Shown: piece after piece, positions 23,064 through 29,673 of the stretch
Layout of the letters: every line of letters starts with the position of its first letter
How positions within the stretch are numbered: the stretch's first letter is position 1
Source: Treponema sp. UBA4377
Lineage (GTDB): Bacteria > Spirochaetota > Spirochaetia > Treponematales > Treponemataceae
DNA length: 30,931 bases
Direction: 5' to 3'
NCBI GenBank assembly: GCA_002391235.1
Contig: DGRX01000007.1
Span: 152-31,082, forward strand
Translations under genes and position numbers: made by a program
Notes under the pieces: model-generated
What the model was told of the DNA's origin: nothing
The model's database searches: none
What the model saw: only the letters and a program-made list of their open reading frames with translations

Positions 23064-24922
23064 TCAACCGCAAGCCACAGCCAGTCTGTCTTGGCTCCGT
23101 TCAGATTGTCGTAGTAAAAGTTTGAAAGGTTCCAGCGGCCCTGGATGGCGAAAAAGCTGGCCGGGCGCACAAGGTAGATTATCGGGCACTCTTCCAAAAT
23201 CAGGCGCTGGTATTCGTCCCAGATTTTTTGGGCGGCAAGCTTGTCGGCGGTGTAGCTTCCTTCGTTGTACAAAAAGTCGCAGCGCGCTTCCCAAGCGGTG
23301 GCGGGCTTTTGCTGGTAGGGGTGCCACAAGTGCAGGTTTCCGCTTGACGGCCACACGTTGCTTCCCTGCGAAGGAAAAAGATTCGCGCCAAGGCCAATGA
23401 TTATTGACTGCCAGTCAAAAGTGGCCGTCAAGGATTCCACCATTTTTTGGAAATCGGTTTGCCTAACGTTCACCTTGATTCCAATCTTTTTCGCCTCGTC
23501 GCTTATGATTTGCGCGATGTCGTTTGAAGTGTTGGCCGAGCTTGCGATCGCAAGGTCAAATTCCACCGGCCGCCTTTTGTGGTCCAGCATCCTTCCGTCC
23601 GCGCCGCGCTCAAAGCCGATTTTGTTTAAAAGCGCTTCGGCCTTCTTTAAGTCAAACTTGTATTCAAGCTCGATGTCGGGATTGTAAAAGGGGTTTCCGT
23701 CGGGAAAAAAATCGTACTTGGGATAAGCCAAGCCGCGGTAGGTTTGCGCGATGATTCGGTCGCGGTTCAAGAGGCGGCTCATCGCTTGGCGGAATTCCTT
23801 TTTGCAAAACCAGTCGTAAAAGGGCTCGGCGCGGTTCTTGGGATTTTGGTTAAAGGACCACAATTGCGCTCCCACGCTTCCGTCGGAGTTAAAGACTGTG
23901 TAGCCGCCTTCCTGGCCGCGGATAACGTCGTCAAGATTTTCGGGCGTGGGGGAATAGGTTTCAAGCTTTCCTTGCGTGAACAAAAGGTATGAAGTGTTTT
24001 GGTCGCCGACGATTTGCATGACCATTTTTTCGGGATAGGGAATCGCTTTTCCGGCGGAATCTTTTTGCCAATAATCGGCGTTCCTTGCAAAGACCAAGCG
24101 CTGGCCCGGCGAATAGCTTTCGATGAACCACATTCCCATAGACGGAATCGTCTGGACGTCGCAGTCGATTCCAAAAAGGTTTTTGACGCCCTCAACGCCG
24201 CCGTCCTCTTTGGCCTTTTTGTAAATCCAAGAAGGCTTGAACGAATCGTTTGTCGCAAGAAGCGGGTCGGCCACAATTCGCGGAAAGACAAAGTCAAAAT
24301 TCTTTTCATCGATTTTAACGGCCTTGATGCGGCGGCTTTCTCCGTTGGCCATCGTCACAAACTGGCCCGAATAGGCCGAGCTTTGGAAGCGCTCGTCGCC
24401 CGAAACCTCGTCGTACCACCAAACAATGTCGTCGCTTGTGACAGGAATTTTTTTGTCGGAATTGACAAAGGACCAATAAAGGCCGTCGCGAAGCGTCACG
24501 TGGACCGTAAGCGTGTCGCGCTCCCGGTCGCTTTCTATCGTAAAATAAGCGCAGCGGGGAATCCATTCGCGCTTTTCGTAGTCGTAGTCAAAAAGCCAGT
24601 CGGTCGTCTGGCCCATGATGCCGGCGCTTTGGCCGTCGCGCTCGGCCACAAGAATGTTAAAGGTCTTGGGGTCCGACATGCAAACGTCGTTCCAAACGCC
24701 GCCGACTTGGCCTGGAAGAAAGTCTTGGCCCTTGTAGGGCTTGGACTTTGTCGCGGTGAAAAATTCGCGCGAGGATTTTTCGCGGGCCTCGGCGATTTGT
24801 TCCAGCGTCATCTCGGGCACTTTTTGGCAGGAAAAAAGCGCGGCGCAAGCCAAGGCCCCGCAAAAGGCGGCGGCGGCAGTCTTAGTCAGCGACATAATTT
24901 TTGTTGTAATAAAAACGCTCAT
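23060..24922 (-). CDS. ABC transporter substrate-binding lipoprotein, family 5 (OppA/DppA type)
   Basis: About 620 aa. The signal is lipoprotein type, ending ACAALFSC; Cys32 if the start is ATG 24922 (GGAAA ahead of it), Cys23 if ATG 24895, which has no ribosome site. The mature part has the SBP_bac_5 pattern: ERDTLTVHVTLRDGLYWS, TSDDIVWWYDE, GMWFIESYSPGQRLVFARNADYW, KKEFRQAMSRLLNRDRI and a final YLVRPASFFAIQGRWN. It should bind peptides or another solute in the periplasm and deliver it to an ABC permease. No permease or ATPase gene is next to it. It follows argS through two hairpins and has no visible promoter of its own. Confidence 0.88.
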   Translation of the reverse strand: MSVFITTKIMSLTKTAAAAFCGALACAALFSCQKVPEMTLEQIAEAREKSSREFFTATKSKPYKGQDFLPGQVGGVWNDVCMSDPKTFNILVAERDGQSAGIMGQTTDWLFDYDYEKREWIPRCAYFTIESDRERDTLTVHVTLRDGLYWSFVNSDKKIPVTSDDIVWWYDEVSGDERFQSSAYSGQFVTMANGESRRIKAVKIDEKNFDFVFPRIVADPLLATNDSFKPSWIYKKAKEDGGVEGVKNLFGIDCDVQTIPSMGMWFIESYSPGQRLVFARNADYWQKDSAGKAIPYPEKMVMQIVGDQNTSYLLFTQGKLETYSPTPENLDDVIRGQEGGYTVFNSDGSVGAQLWSFNQNPKNRAEPFYDWFCKKEFRQAMSRLLNRDRIIAQTYRGLAYPKYDFFPDGNPFYNPDIELEYKFDLKKAEALLNKIGFERGADGRMLDHKRRPVEFDLAIASSANTSNDIAQIISDEAKKIGIKVNVRQTDFQKMVESLTATFDWQSIIIGLGANLFPSQGSNVWPSSGNLHLWHPYQQKPATAWEARCDFLYNEGSYTADKLAAQKIWDEYQRLILEECPIIYLVRPASFFAIQGRWNLSNFYYDNLNGAKTDWLWLAVD

Positions 24923-24940
24923 CAATTTCCAACCAGCCCG

Positions 24941-24965
24941 CGAGTTTTCGCCTTGCGAAAACTCG
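24941..24965. repeat. Perfect inverted repeat, hairpin 2 of the argS-SBP gap
   Basis: 11-bp arms CGAGTTTTCGC and GCGAAAACTCG around CTT. No T-run follows on the minus strand. Confidence 0.8.
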
Positions 24966-24967
24966 AC

Positions 24968-24997
24968 ATGCAAAAATAGCGAAAGCTATTTTTGCAT
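24968..24997. repeat. Perfect inverted repeat, hairpin 1 of the argS-SBP gap
   Basis: 13-bp arms ATGCAAAAATAGC and GCTATTTTTGCAT around GAAA; it abuts the argS stop. On the minus strand the loop reads TTTC. Confidence 0.85.
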
Positions 24998-26847
24998 TAC
25001 ATTTTTTCCAAGAAAGGAACTAGAACTAAGTCCATCGCCTCTTTCATTACGTCAAGCGTTGACTGTGCCAAAAAGAGGCGCGCGGCCGCAAGTTCTTTTG
25101 ACTCGGCGTTGATGATCGAACAATTTTGGTAGAACTTGCTGAACAATTTCGCCGTGTCGTACAAGAAAGCGGCCACAAGGCTTGGGTCCAAATTGGCGGC
25201 GGCCTTTGAAACCGTGTCAGGGAATGAGCCCAATTGCTTTACAAGCTCCCATTCGTCGCCGCTAGTCAAAAGCGCGCAGGCCGCCTCGCTAGAGTCGGGA
25301 AGAACGCCGCTTTCCTTTGCCTTTGCCAAGATCGAAGAAATGCGCGCTCCCATGTATTGCAAGTAGGGGCCTGTGTTTCCGTTGAACGAAAGCGACTCTT
25401 CGGGATTAAAGAGCATGTCCTTAATCGGAGTGGCTTGCAGCATGTAGTAGTGGACGGCGGCGAGCGCGACTTTTTCGGCGACAGCGTCCGGGTCGTCCAA
25501 TTCCTTGTCGCGGCCCTTCTCCTTTATTTCCTTAAGCGCGTCGGCGTGAAGGCTGTCCAACAAATCGTCCGCGTCCACAACCGTTCCCTCGCGGCTTTTC
25601 ATTCTTCCGCTTGGAAGGTTCACAAGGCCGTAGCTTAGGTGGAAAAGCTTTTGCGCCCAGTCAAAGCCAAGCTTCTTCAATATGTAGAACAAAACCTTAA
25701 AGTGAAAATTCTGCTCGCTTGCGACGACGTAAACCATTTGGTTAAAGGGCCAGTCCTTGTGGCGGCTAATCGCCGTTCCGATGTCCTGCGTGATGTAGAC
25801 GCTCGTTCCGTCGGAACGCAGCAAAACCTTTTCGTGGTCCTCGCCGTCCTTTCCCTTTCCGACAGCTTCCGTCACGTCAACGCGGGTGGAACCGTCGGCG
25901 GCCTTGAAAAATATTCCCATGTCAAGTCCGCGCTGAATCTCGTCCTTTCCCTTAAGGTAAGTGTCGCTTTCAAAATACAATTTGTCAAACGAAACTCCGG
26001 TTCTTTCGTATGTTTCCTGAACGCCTTTTAGCGTCCAATCGTTCATCTTTTGCCAAAGCGCGCGGACGTCTTTGTCTCCGGCCTCCCACTTGACCAGCAT
26101 TTCCTCCGCCTTTTGCGCGGCTTCGGGGTGCGCGGTCTCGGGCTTGTCCTTTTCGCCCTTTAGGTACTTGTCAAATTCCACGTAGCAGTTTCCGACAAAA
26201 TGGTCGCCCTTTATTCCCAAAGATTCAGGCGTGTCGCCTTTTTCTTGGTGGAACAATTGGTAGGCCAGCATGCTCTTGCAAATGTGGACGCCGCGGTTGT
26301 TGATGATGTTGACTTTGTAAACGTCGGCTCCGGCCTTCTTCAAAATGCGGCTTACGCTCTCTCCAAGCGCGTCGTTCCTGACATGGCCCAAGTGCAAGGG
26401 CTTGTTTGTGTTGGGGGAAGAAAATTCCACCATGACGCGCCGGCCTTCCATCGGCTTTTTATTGTCGGAGCCAAGCGAGCCGTAATCGCTTTTTTGCTCG
26501 GCGATTTTTTTAAGGATTGAATATGTTTCGTTTCCTTTGTTGAGCTTAAAGTTGATGTAGGGGCCAAGGTTCAAGATTTCGCCAAGGCCGGCCACCTTTA
26601 CGCCGCCAATCTCGTCGGCGCCTTTAAGGATTTGCGCCACGCCGGCCGAAATCTGCGGCGGCCCCATGCGGAATGTTTTTGCAAAGGCAAAGAGCGGAAC
26701 GCCCACGTCGCCCATTTTTGGGTCCGGCGGATTTTCCAAAGTCAAGGAGGCCGCTTCCACGTCGGGAGCGTCGATATTTTTTTCTTTCTTAAACTGGTTC
26801 AATGCGGCCGAAAGCGCCGCGCGGATTTGTTCTTTTACGTCTGCCAT
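24997..26847 (-). CDS. argS: Arginyl-tRNA synthetase
   Basis: 616 aa from ATG at 26847. The N-terminal Add-1 tRNA-recognition domain is followed by SPNTNKPLHLGHVRN (HIGH motif as HLGH, near residues 152-155), YITQDIGTAISRHKDW, YGLVNLPSGRMKSREG (the KMSK region, reading MKSR) and a C-terminal DALR anticodon-binding domain ending MKEAMDLVLVPFLEKM, which is the normal end of ArgRS. It charges tRNA-Arg. The frame is open upstream to 26889, but that part overlaps the promoter; the TATAAT box is 9 nt before the ATG, giving a leader of two or three bases and no Shine-Dalgarno. Confidence 0.97.
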   Translation of the reverse strand: MADVKEQIRAALSAALNQFKKEKNIDAPDVEAASLTLENPPDPKMGDVGVPLFAFAKTFRMGPPQISAGVAQILKGADEIGGVKVAGLGEILNLGPYINFKLNKGNETYSILKKIAEQKSDYGSLGSDNKKPMEGRRVMVEFSSPNTNKPLHLGHVRNDALGESVSRILKKAGADVYKVNIINNRGVHICKSMLAYQLFHQEKGDTPESLGIKGDHFVGNCYVEFDKYLKGEKDKPETAHPEAAQKAEEMLVKWEAGDKDVRALWQKMNDWTLKGVQETYERTGVSFDKLYFESDTYLKGKDEIQRGLDMGIFFKAADGSTRVDVTEAVGKGKDGEDHEKVLLRSDGTSVYITQDIGTAISRHKDWPFNQMVYVVASEQNFHFKVLFYILKKLGFDWAQKLFHLSYGLVNLPSGRMKSREGTVVDADDLLDSLHADALKEIKEKGRDKELDDPDAVAEKVALAAVHYYMLQATPIKDMLFNPEESLSFNGNTGPYLQYMGARISSILAKAKESGVLPDSSEAACALLTSGDEWELVKQLGSFPDTVSKAAANLDPSLVAAFLYDTAKLFSKFYQNCSIINAESKELAAARLFLAQSTLDVMKEAMDLVLVPFLEKM

Positions 26848-26856
26848 AGTTCTACT

Positions 26857-26885
26857 ATTATACCGAATACGCGGCCCTTGTTCAA
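26857..26885 (-). promoter_or_regulatory. Promoter of argS
   Basis: Minus strand: TTGAAC (26885-26880), 17 bp, TATAAT (26862-26857), 9 nt, ATG. Confidence 0.8.
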
Positions 26886-26999
26886 TCACAGACGGCTGGC
26901 GGACTGCGTTTGGCGGGCGGCAGTTGGCGGACGTTTTTATTTTTCAATGGACAAATTTGAGTTTTTATGTTAAATTCTATGATATAAAGGACGGAACCT

Positions 27000-27314
27000 A
27001 TGAAAGCGAAAATTTTATTTTTTGCCTACATCGCGCTCTGCTTACCGGCCATTTTTGGAATGGCAAAAAATAACAAAAAGACACAAGCGGCTGGCGTTTT
27101 GGAGTATTACGGAAACGCCCCATTCGCCCGCCTTGGACTAAAGGCCCAGGACGGAACGCTCTACTACCTTGACGCGACAAAAGACGAACAAGAAAAATTA
27201 GGCAAGCTTCATGGAAACGCGGTGATTGTCGAAGGAACGCTTTTGGACGACCCCGCTCCGCTTGAAATGCCGAACGCTAGCGTTTTGCGCGTGAAAAACT
27301 GGAAAAAGAAATAG
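27000..27314 (+). CDS. Small exported protein of unknown function
   Basis: 104 aa. The N-terminal 20 residues (MKAKILFFAYIALCLPAIFG) form a signal peptide. The rest is one small beta-rich domain with VLEYYGNAPFARLGLKAQDGTLYYLD and GNAVIVEGTLL, perhaps OB-like, ending in a basic tail. I do not recognise the family. CGGA lies 4 bases before the ATG, with AAAGGA slightly further up. The promoter is unclear: TTGAGT is present about 40 bases upstream, but its best -10 (TATGAT) is only 15 bp away. The next gene, a lipoprotein metalloprotease candidate, follows after 23 bases and is probably co-transcribed. Confidence 0.75.
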   Translation: MKAKILFFAYIALCLPAIFGMAKNNKKTQAAGVLEYYGNAPFARLGLKAQDGTLYYLDATKDEQEKLGKLHGNAVIVEGTLLDDPAPLEMPNASVLRVKNWKKK

Positions 27315-27337
27315 ATTGGCAAGAGGAGTTTTTTAGA

Positions 27338-29170
27338 ATGGACATTTTTGGACAAATCAAACGCTCATTCTTAGCCCTGCCCCTTTGCGCGCTTCTAGCC
27401 CTAGCCTCCTGCTCAAGCGGCGCAAGCGGCGTAACCATTCCAACAAGTTTATATCCCGCCAGCGAAATGACGCAAACGCAAATAGCGAACGCTTCTGACG
27501 GCGCGATAACTGTTTCGCCCACGACAAAAAAGCTGCTTTTAAAAGGCGCGGCTGGAAAGACAATTTACATGGCCCGCTCGAACATTTCAAACACGGCCAT
27601 GGATTCCATATACTCGCGCTTGGCTAAAATAACCACAGGCGTTTCCGCAAGCGAGGAAAAAAGCGCGCTCTTCCTCCAAGCGGAAGAAAATGAAATCGAA
27701 ACCGCCATCATCTCGGGCTTTGAGACCGACCTGGAGAACGACCCCCACGCAAAGATTTGGAAGCTTTCGATGGACAACATAAAAAAAGCGAAGGCTCAAA
27801 GGCTGATTTCAAAGAGCCTCGACCCTGAAGCGCAAAACGCGGTCAAAAACTACGCGGTAGGCGACACGGAAACTTTTTGGGCGCTCAATCCAGAGACACT
27901 GTCGAATTTTACCCAAAGAACCTTCAAGCTGCTTGTGTCGGAAGCCAACTACAACGTTTGGGTTGACGTCGATGACCAATACTACACGCAGGGCATAGCC
28001 GCCTTTACGACAGCCGCCCAAACAATGGGAACAAATTTCATAAACGGCTACGGCCTTGTAAGCCACCTTTACGGCCAGCCTTCCGACAAAATATACAACG
28101 CGGACGGCAGCGTGTACGGCCCCATGTCCACGGCCTCAAAAACCGGATTAAAAATCAACATAATGCTTTACGACATGCTGACCGTCGGCAAAGTGTACGG
28201 CTTTGTCTACCACGGAGACATATGGCATAATACAACCGAAAGCAACGAGGGCCGCTTTGTATACATGGACAGCCAAACAACCTTAAAAGACCCCTTGGAA
28301 GCCTACTCCACCGCCCAGCACGAATTCTCGCACACAATCTCATTCAACCAAAAGACGATGATTCACAAAAAGGAATGGACTTATTGGTACGGAGAGCTTT
28401 TGGCCATGATGTGCGAGGACATGATGCAAGCCTACTTTGGCATAAGCGACAGCGACGTTAACGACAAGCTGGGCAACACGCCAAAGACGCGCCTCTCCAC
28501 CGCAAACTACAACCACGAATGGGCATGCGGCCTTACAGGCCAAACGTCGCCGACATACGCCGCGACATTTCATCTTGGCGCCTGGCTGGTCAGAAAATTC
28601 GGCGGCCCCAAGTTCATAAAGGAAATCGCGACCAACGCCTATGTCGACTTTGACTCCATTTTGGCCGCCGTAAAGGCCGCAAGCGGAAAAGGCTACACAA
28701 TAACCTCGCTCTTGCAGGAAAAGGCCTCAGACCTTATGGAAAGACAAAACAACGCGGGCTTTAACCAAGATGGCGTGACATACCCAGAAAACGCCAACTA
28801 CACTTGCGCCTACAGCGACGCGAGCGGGGAACACACCTACCTCTACCCTGTCACAGCCATAGACTTATGGAGAGAGTTTTACGGCTGGTGCGACCAGTCA
28901 AATTATGGCGACAACATTACAAACACAAGCATTTCTTTTGACCAGCTGCCAGACGCCAACGTGTATAAAAAGGCTGACTGGAAAGGAAATCCGCCCACAA
29001 CAGCCTACCTTGGCCCGCTTAAGTTCAAGGGAGGCAAAGGAGCCGCCCAAATCGGCCCCTACGGCAGCATGCTTTTTAAGCTTGGAGAGGCCACGTCCGA
29101 CAGCGTGACAATCGACTTGCAGCCTAAAAGCGATTTTTTTAGAGACACGCTCACAATCTACGTAAAGTGA
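27338..29170 (+). CDS. Zinc-metalloprotease-like lipoprotein (M30/hyicolysin-like)
   Basis: 610 aa. MDIFGQIKRSFLALPLCALL then LASC gives a lipoprotein signal with Cys25. The middle holds the zinc motif HEFSH (H328, E329, H332) followed 20 residues later by WYGELLAMMCED (E353), the HExxH plus Glu arrangement of gluzincins, and the WxxE-x-L-x-M-x-x-ED block recalls M30 peptidases. Upstream, YNVWVDVDDQYYTQGI fits the same family. The C-terminal 120 residues are beta-rich. The protein should stay on the cell surface or in the periplasm and cut proteins; the substrate is unknown. GAGGAG lies 9 bases before the ATG. It is in an operon with the small exported protein. Confidence 0.75.
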   Translation: MDIFGQIKRSFLALPLCALLALASCSSGASGVTIPTSLYPASEMTQTQIANASDGAITVSPTTKKLLLKGAAGKTIYMARSNISNTAMDSIYSRLAKITTGVSASEEKSALFLQAEENEIETAIISGFETDLENDPHAKIWKLSMDNIKKAKAQRLISKSLDPEAQNAVKNYAVGDTETFWALNPETLSNFTQRTFKLLVSEANYNVWVDVDDQYYTQGIAAFTTAAQTMGTNFINGYGLVSHLYGQPSDKIYNADGSVYGPMSTASKTGLKINIMLYDMLTVGKVYGFVYHGDIWHNTTESNEGRFVYMDSQTTLKDPLEAYSTAQHEFSHTISFNQKTMIHKKEWTYWYGELLAMMCEDMMQAYFGISDSDVNDKLGNTPKTRLSTANYNHEWACGLTGQTSPTYAATFHLGAWLVRKFGGPKFIKEIATNAYVDFDSILAAVKAASGKGYTITSLLQEKASDLMERQNNAGFNQDGVTYPENANYTCAYSDASGEHTYLYPVTAIDLWREFYGWCDQSNYGDNITNTSISFDQLPDANVYKKADWKGNPPTTAYLGPLKFKGGKGAAQIGPYGSMLFKLGEATSDSVTIDLQPKSDFFRDTLTIYVK

Positions 29171-29194
29171 TTGGCTGGCAGGCTAAAAACGCCC

Positions 29195-29250
29195 GGCGGC
29201 GGTTGACAGCCCAAGCGCAGTTGACAAAGCCGACGCCCAGACTTTTTTTT
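29195..29250 (+). terminator. Likely terminator of the metalloprotease operon
   Basis: Arms 29195-29203 and 29229-29237 (GGCGGCGGT with GCCGACGCC, one mismatch), a 25-base loop, then eight T from 29243. The loop contains two TTGACA copies 18 bases apart with no -10 partner. Confidence 0.55.
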
Positions 29251-29318
29251 CGTTTTTTTGTAACTTTTTTTCCGCCCGTTTGCTTATATTACAGTTACAG
29301 GCAATCAAGCGGAACATA

Positions 29319-29345
29319 ATGAAAAACCTCCAGGGCGGCGGCTGA
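29319..29345 (+). other. Micro-ORF MKNLQGGG inside a terminator stem
   Basis: ATG with GCGGA ahead, eight codons and TGA. Its three Gly codons form most of the left arm of the hairpin that follows, an arrangement seen in leader-peptide attenuators. It may be chance. Confidence 0.3.
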
Positions 29346-29378
29346 TTTTATCTCCTTTACAGCCGCCGCTTTTATTTT
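29335..29378 (+). terminator. Terminator/attenuator hairpin with anti-SD-like loop
   Basis: Perfect 10-bp arms GCGGCGGCTG (29335-29344) and CAGCCGCCGC (29360-29369), a 15-base loop containing TCTCCTTTA, then TTTTATTTT. The transcript it ends would begin in the T-rich stretch near 29290, where only a loose TATATT box is seen. Confidence 0.65.
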
Positions 29379-29436
29379 GCCCCTCGTGTTTTTGAATGCA
29401 ACAAAAAAAATGTTGGTTACGCCGGCGCTCGTATCT

Positions 29437-29465
29437 TTGAAGGCAACCCCAATTTTAGGTAGAAG
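29437..29465 (+). promoter_or_regulatory. Candidate promoter of the foldback RNA
   Basis: TTGAAG (29437-29442), 17 bp, TAGAAG (29460-29465; 4 of 6). The expected start, about 7 nt on, falls at 29472, the first base of the closing stem. Confidence 0.4.
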
Positions 29466-29471
29466 AAAAGA

Positions 29472-29587
29472 AAAAAACGCGCAGGGAGAAGGCGGACGGC
29501 CGCTCGCTTTGCGCGTTAATCTTGCTGTTACGCCCTAAAAGACGCAACCGCGAGAAAGGCCGTTCGATTCTCCCGAGAGCGTTTTTT
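29472..29587 (+). ncRNA. Predicted 116-nt structured RNA (long imperfect hairpin)
   Basis: Five nested helices in register: 29472-29480 with 29579-29587 (9 bp), 29484-29490 with 29568-29574 (7 bp), 29496-29501 with 29558-29563 (6 bp), 29503-29507 with 29550-29554 (5 bp), 29509-29513 with 29543-29547 (5 bp), 32 pairs in all with small internal loops and a 29-nt apical part. The right arm ends in six T, so the closing helix would also work as a terminator. It lacks the conserved SRP domain IV bases and is shorter than 6S RNA. It is either an independent small RNA, a guaB leader element, or a foldback repeat. Confidence 0.5.
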
Positions 29588-29598
29588 GGGTTTTAGTC

Positions 29599-29627
29599 TT
29601 GCTAAAAAGTTATAATTGCATTATAAT
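29599..29627 (+). promoter_or_regulatory. Promoter of guaB
   Basis: TTGCTA (29599-29604), 17 bp, TATAAT (29622-29627), about 40 nt of leader, then AAGGAGG before the ATG. A second TATAAT-like box lies at 29611. Confidence 0.7.
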
Positions 29628-29673
29628 AATCCAATTTTTTAGATGATTTGAACGACGCATAAGGAGGAAATTT

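Larger units (their letters stand above)
29171..29673. other. Structured 500-bp intergenic region
   Basis: No protein gene of normal size on either strand. From left to right it holds a terminator (29195-29250), long T-runs (29243-29271), a micro-ORF with a terminator hairpin (29319-29378), a candidate promoter and 116-nt foldback RNA (29437-29587), and the guaB promoter (29599-29627) with its leader. Confidence 0.7.

Noticed and set aside
23999..24979. 326-codon plus-strand frame across the binding-protein gene
   Set aside because: Mirror of the coding minus strand, no ribosome site, no recognisable motif.
26888..26935. Repeated GGCGG/TTGGCGG motifs upstream of the small exported protein
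   Set aside because: Copies are irregular in spacing and sequence; no hairpin or array can be supported.
29472..29587. Foldback as a 4.5S/SRP RNA or an integron attC site
   Set aside because: SRP domain IV bases (GUCAGG, AGCAG, tetraloop) are absent, and no RYYYAAC/GTTRRRY pair was found at the ends.
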